NCBI GenBank assembly: GCA_937952345.1
Contig: CALFYN010000628.1
Location: 1-6,009, forward strand
Direction of reading: 5' to 3'
DNA: 6,009 nt
DNA from: an uncultured Acidobacteriota bacterium
Lineage (GTDB): Bacteria; Acidobacteriota; Terriglobia; Bryobacterales; Bryobacteraceae
Shown: in pieces, positions 5,481 through 6,009 of the stretch
Layout: the number at the start of each line of letters is the position of its first letter
Numbering within the stretch: position 1 is the first letter of the stretch
Translations under genes and position numbers: made by a program
The notes under the pieces: model-generated
Seen by the model: the letters and a program-made list of their open reading frames with translations, nothing else
Databases searched by the model: none
Told to the model about the DNA's origin: nothing

Positions 5481-6009
5481 TCAAGGGATTAGGTACAACC
5501 GGACGCGATTGCTCATGCGGCCGCCGGCTTCAATGAAGACCTCGGCCGGACCCGCATTCACAATCTTCGGCAATTGTACCTCGATCAGATAAAAGCCGAT
5601 GTAACCGGGCGCCAGTGTGGCGCGTGTGACCTGCACTGGCTCGCGGTCCAGGCGTACGCTCACTTGCGCTTCCACGCGGGGTGGGCTGTCCACCGGAGCC
5701 GGCACGCCGGAAGGCCACGACGGAATCACCCGCCCCAGCCCCGTAGCCAGAATCTGCACCCGTGTGCCGGAGCGCGCCGGGTTGGCGGCATCGAGCGCTT
5801 CGCCGCTGTCGGCATCGAGCAGCAGCGGCGTGCCGTCGCGGTCCGTGAATATCGCCGGCGATACGGCAGCCAGCGGCAAGCCGAAGGAGCGCCGGCCGGC
5901 GGCGTTCTCCACCACCAGCGGCAACGTCGCGCCCTGCGCTTCGAAGGGCACCTGGATCTGTGTCTCGAAATCCGAACTCGGCAGCACGGGGGCGGCGAAA
6001 CCACCCGCC
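5481..6009 (-). CDS. C-terminal part of a TIGR03437-type extracellular protein (5' end outside window)
   Basis: The frame is open to the right edge, so only the last 175 residues are seen. The GTG at 5987 is an internal valine rather than a start. The visible part follows the pattern of the 'Solibacter C-terminal' domain: QIQVPFEAQ, then LPLVVENAAGRRSFGLPLAAVSPAIFT, an AANPARSGTRV segment, ILATGLG, a proline-rich stretch, LAPGYIGFYLIEVQLP and a final strand ending YLIP. This beta-rich domain normally closes large secreted or surface proteins of Solibacter-like acidobacteria, often behind propeller or Ig-like repeats; its role is unknown. What precedes it here cannot be seen. The gene ends 37 nt before the methyltransferase gene on the same strand, with no hairpin terminator between them, so read-through is possible. 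Confidence 0.85.
   Translation of the reverse strand, partial: AGGFAAPVLPSSDFETQIQVPFEAQGATLPLVVENAAGRRSFGLPLAAVSPAIFTDRDGTPLLLDADSGEALDAANPARSGTRVQILATGLGRVIPSWPSGVPAPVDSPPRVEAQVSVRLDREPVQVTRATLAPGYIGFYLIEVQLPKIVNAGPAEVFIEAGGRMSNRVRLYLIP

Overview
The window is GC-rich and densely coding, mostly on the minus strand. It most likely comes from an Acidobacteriota genome of the Solibacter/Bryobacter type. The main reason is the partial gene at the right edge. Its C-terminus matches the pattern of the 'Solibacter C-terminal' domain (TIGR03437, recognised from memory), which is greatly expanded in that lineage. A bacillithiol-type BshA, a Gfo/Idh/MocA oxidoreductase and a small membrane protein with a 'GLFSHWQVW' segment fit the same assignment. 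The organism call is inference, not a database result.

Layout, left to right: (a) 1-166 holds no gene I can support, but 28-101 can fold as a long nested hairpin. (b) 167-1309 (minus) is a Gfo/Idh/MocA-family NAD(P)-dependent oxidoreductase. (c) 1310-1352 is a 43-bp divergent intergenic gap with a possible -10-like box for each direction, both so close to the start codons that leaders would be almost absent. (d) 1353-1637 (plus) is a 94-residue membrane protein whose stop overlaps the stop of the convergent gene by 7 nt. (e) 1631-5443 (minus) is a tightly packed four-gene cluster. In transcription order it encodes an exported SAM-dependent methyltransferase-like protein, a six-TM NarL/DesK-type sensor histidine kinase, a lipoprotein with a five-bladed glycosidase-like propeller, and BshA, the first enzyme of bacillithiol synthesis. 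The junctions are TAATG (1-nt overlap), ATGA (4-nt overlap) and a 5-nt gap. (f) 5481-6009 (minus) is the C-terminal part of a TIGR03437-type extracellular protein, cut by the window edge and 37 nt upstream of the cluster.

The four-gene cluster looks like one transcription unit. Two of its products appear to act outside the cytoplasmic membrane and one is a membrane sensor. The last makes the precursor of a cytoplasmic thiol, so a link to envelope or redox stress is possible but is inference from gene order alone. No response regulator, bshB or bshC lies in the window. There is no sign of CRISPR, tRNA, rRNA, a recognisable transposase or phage genes.
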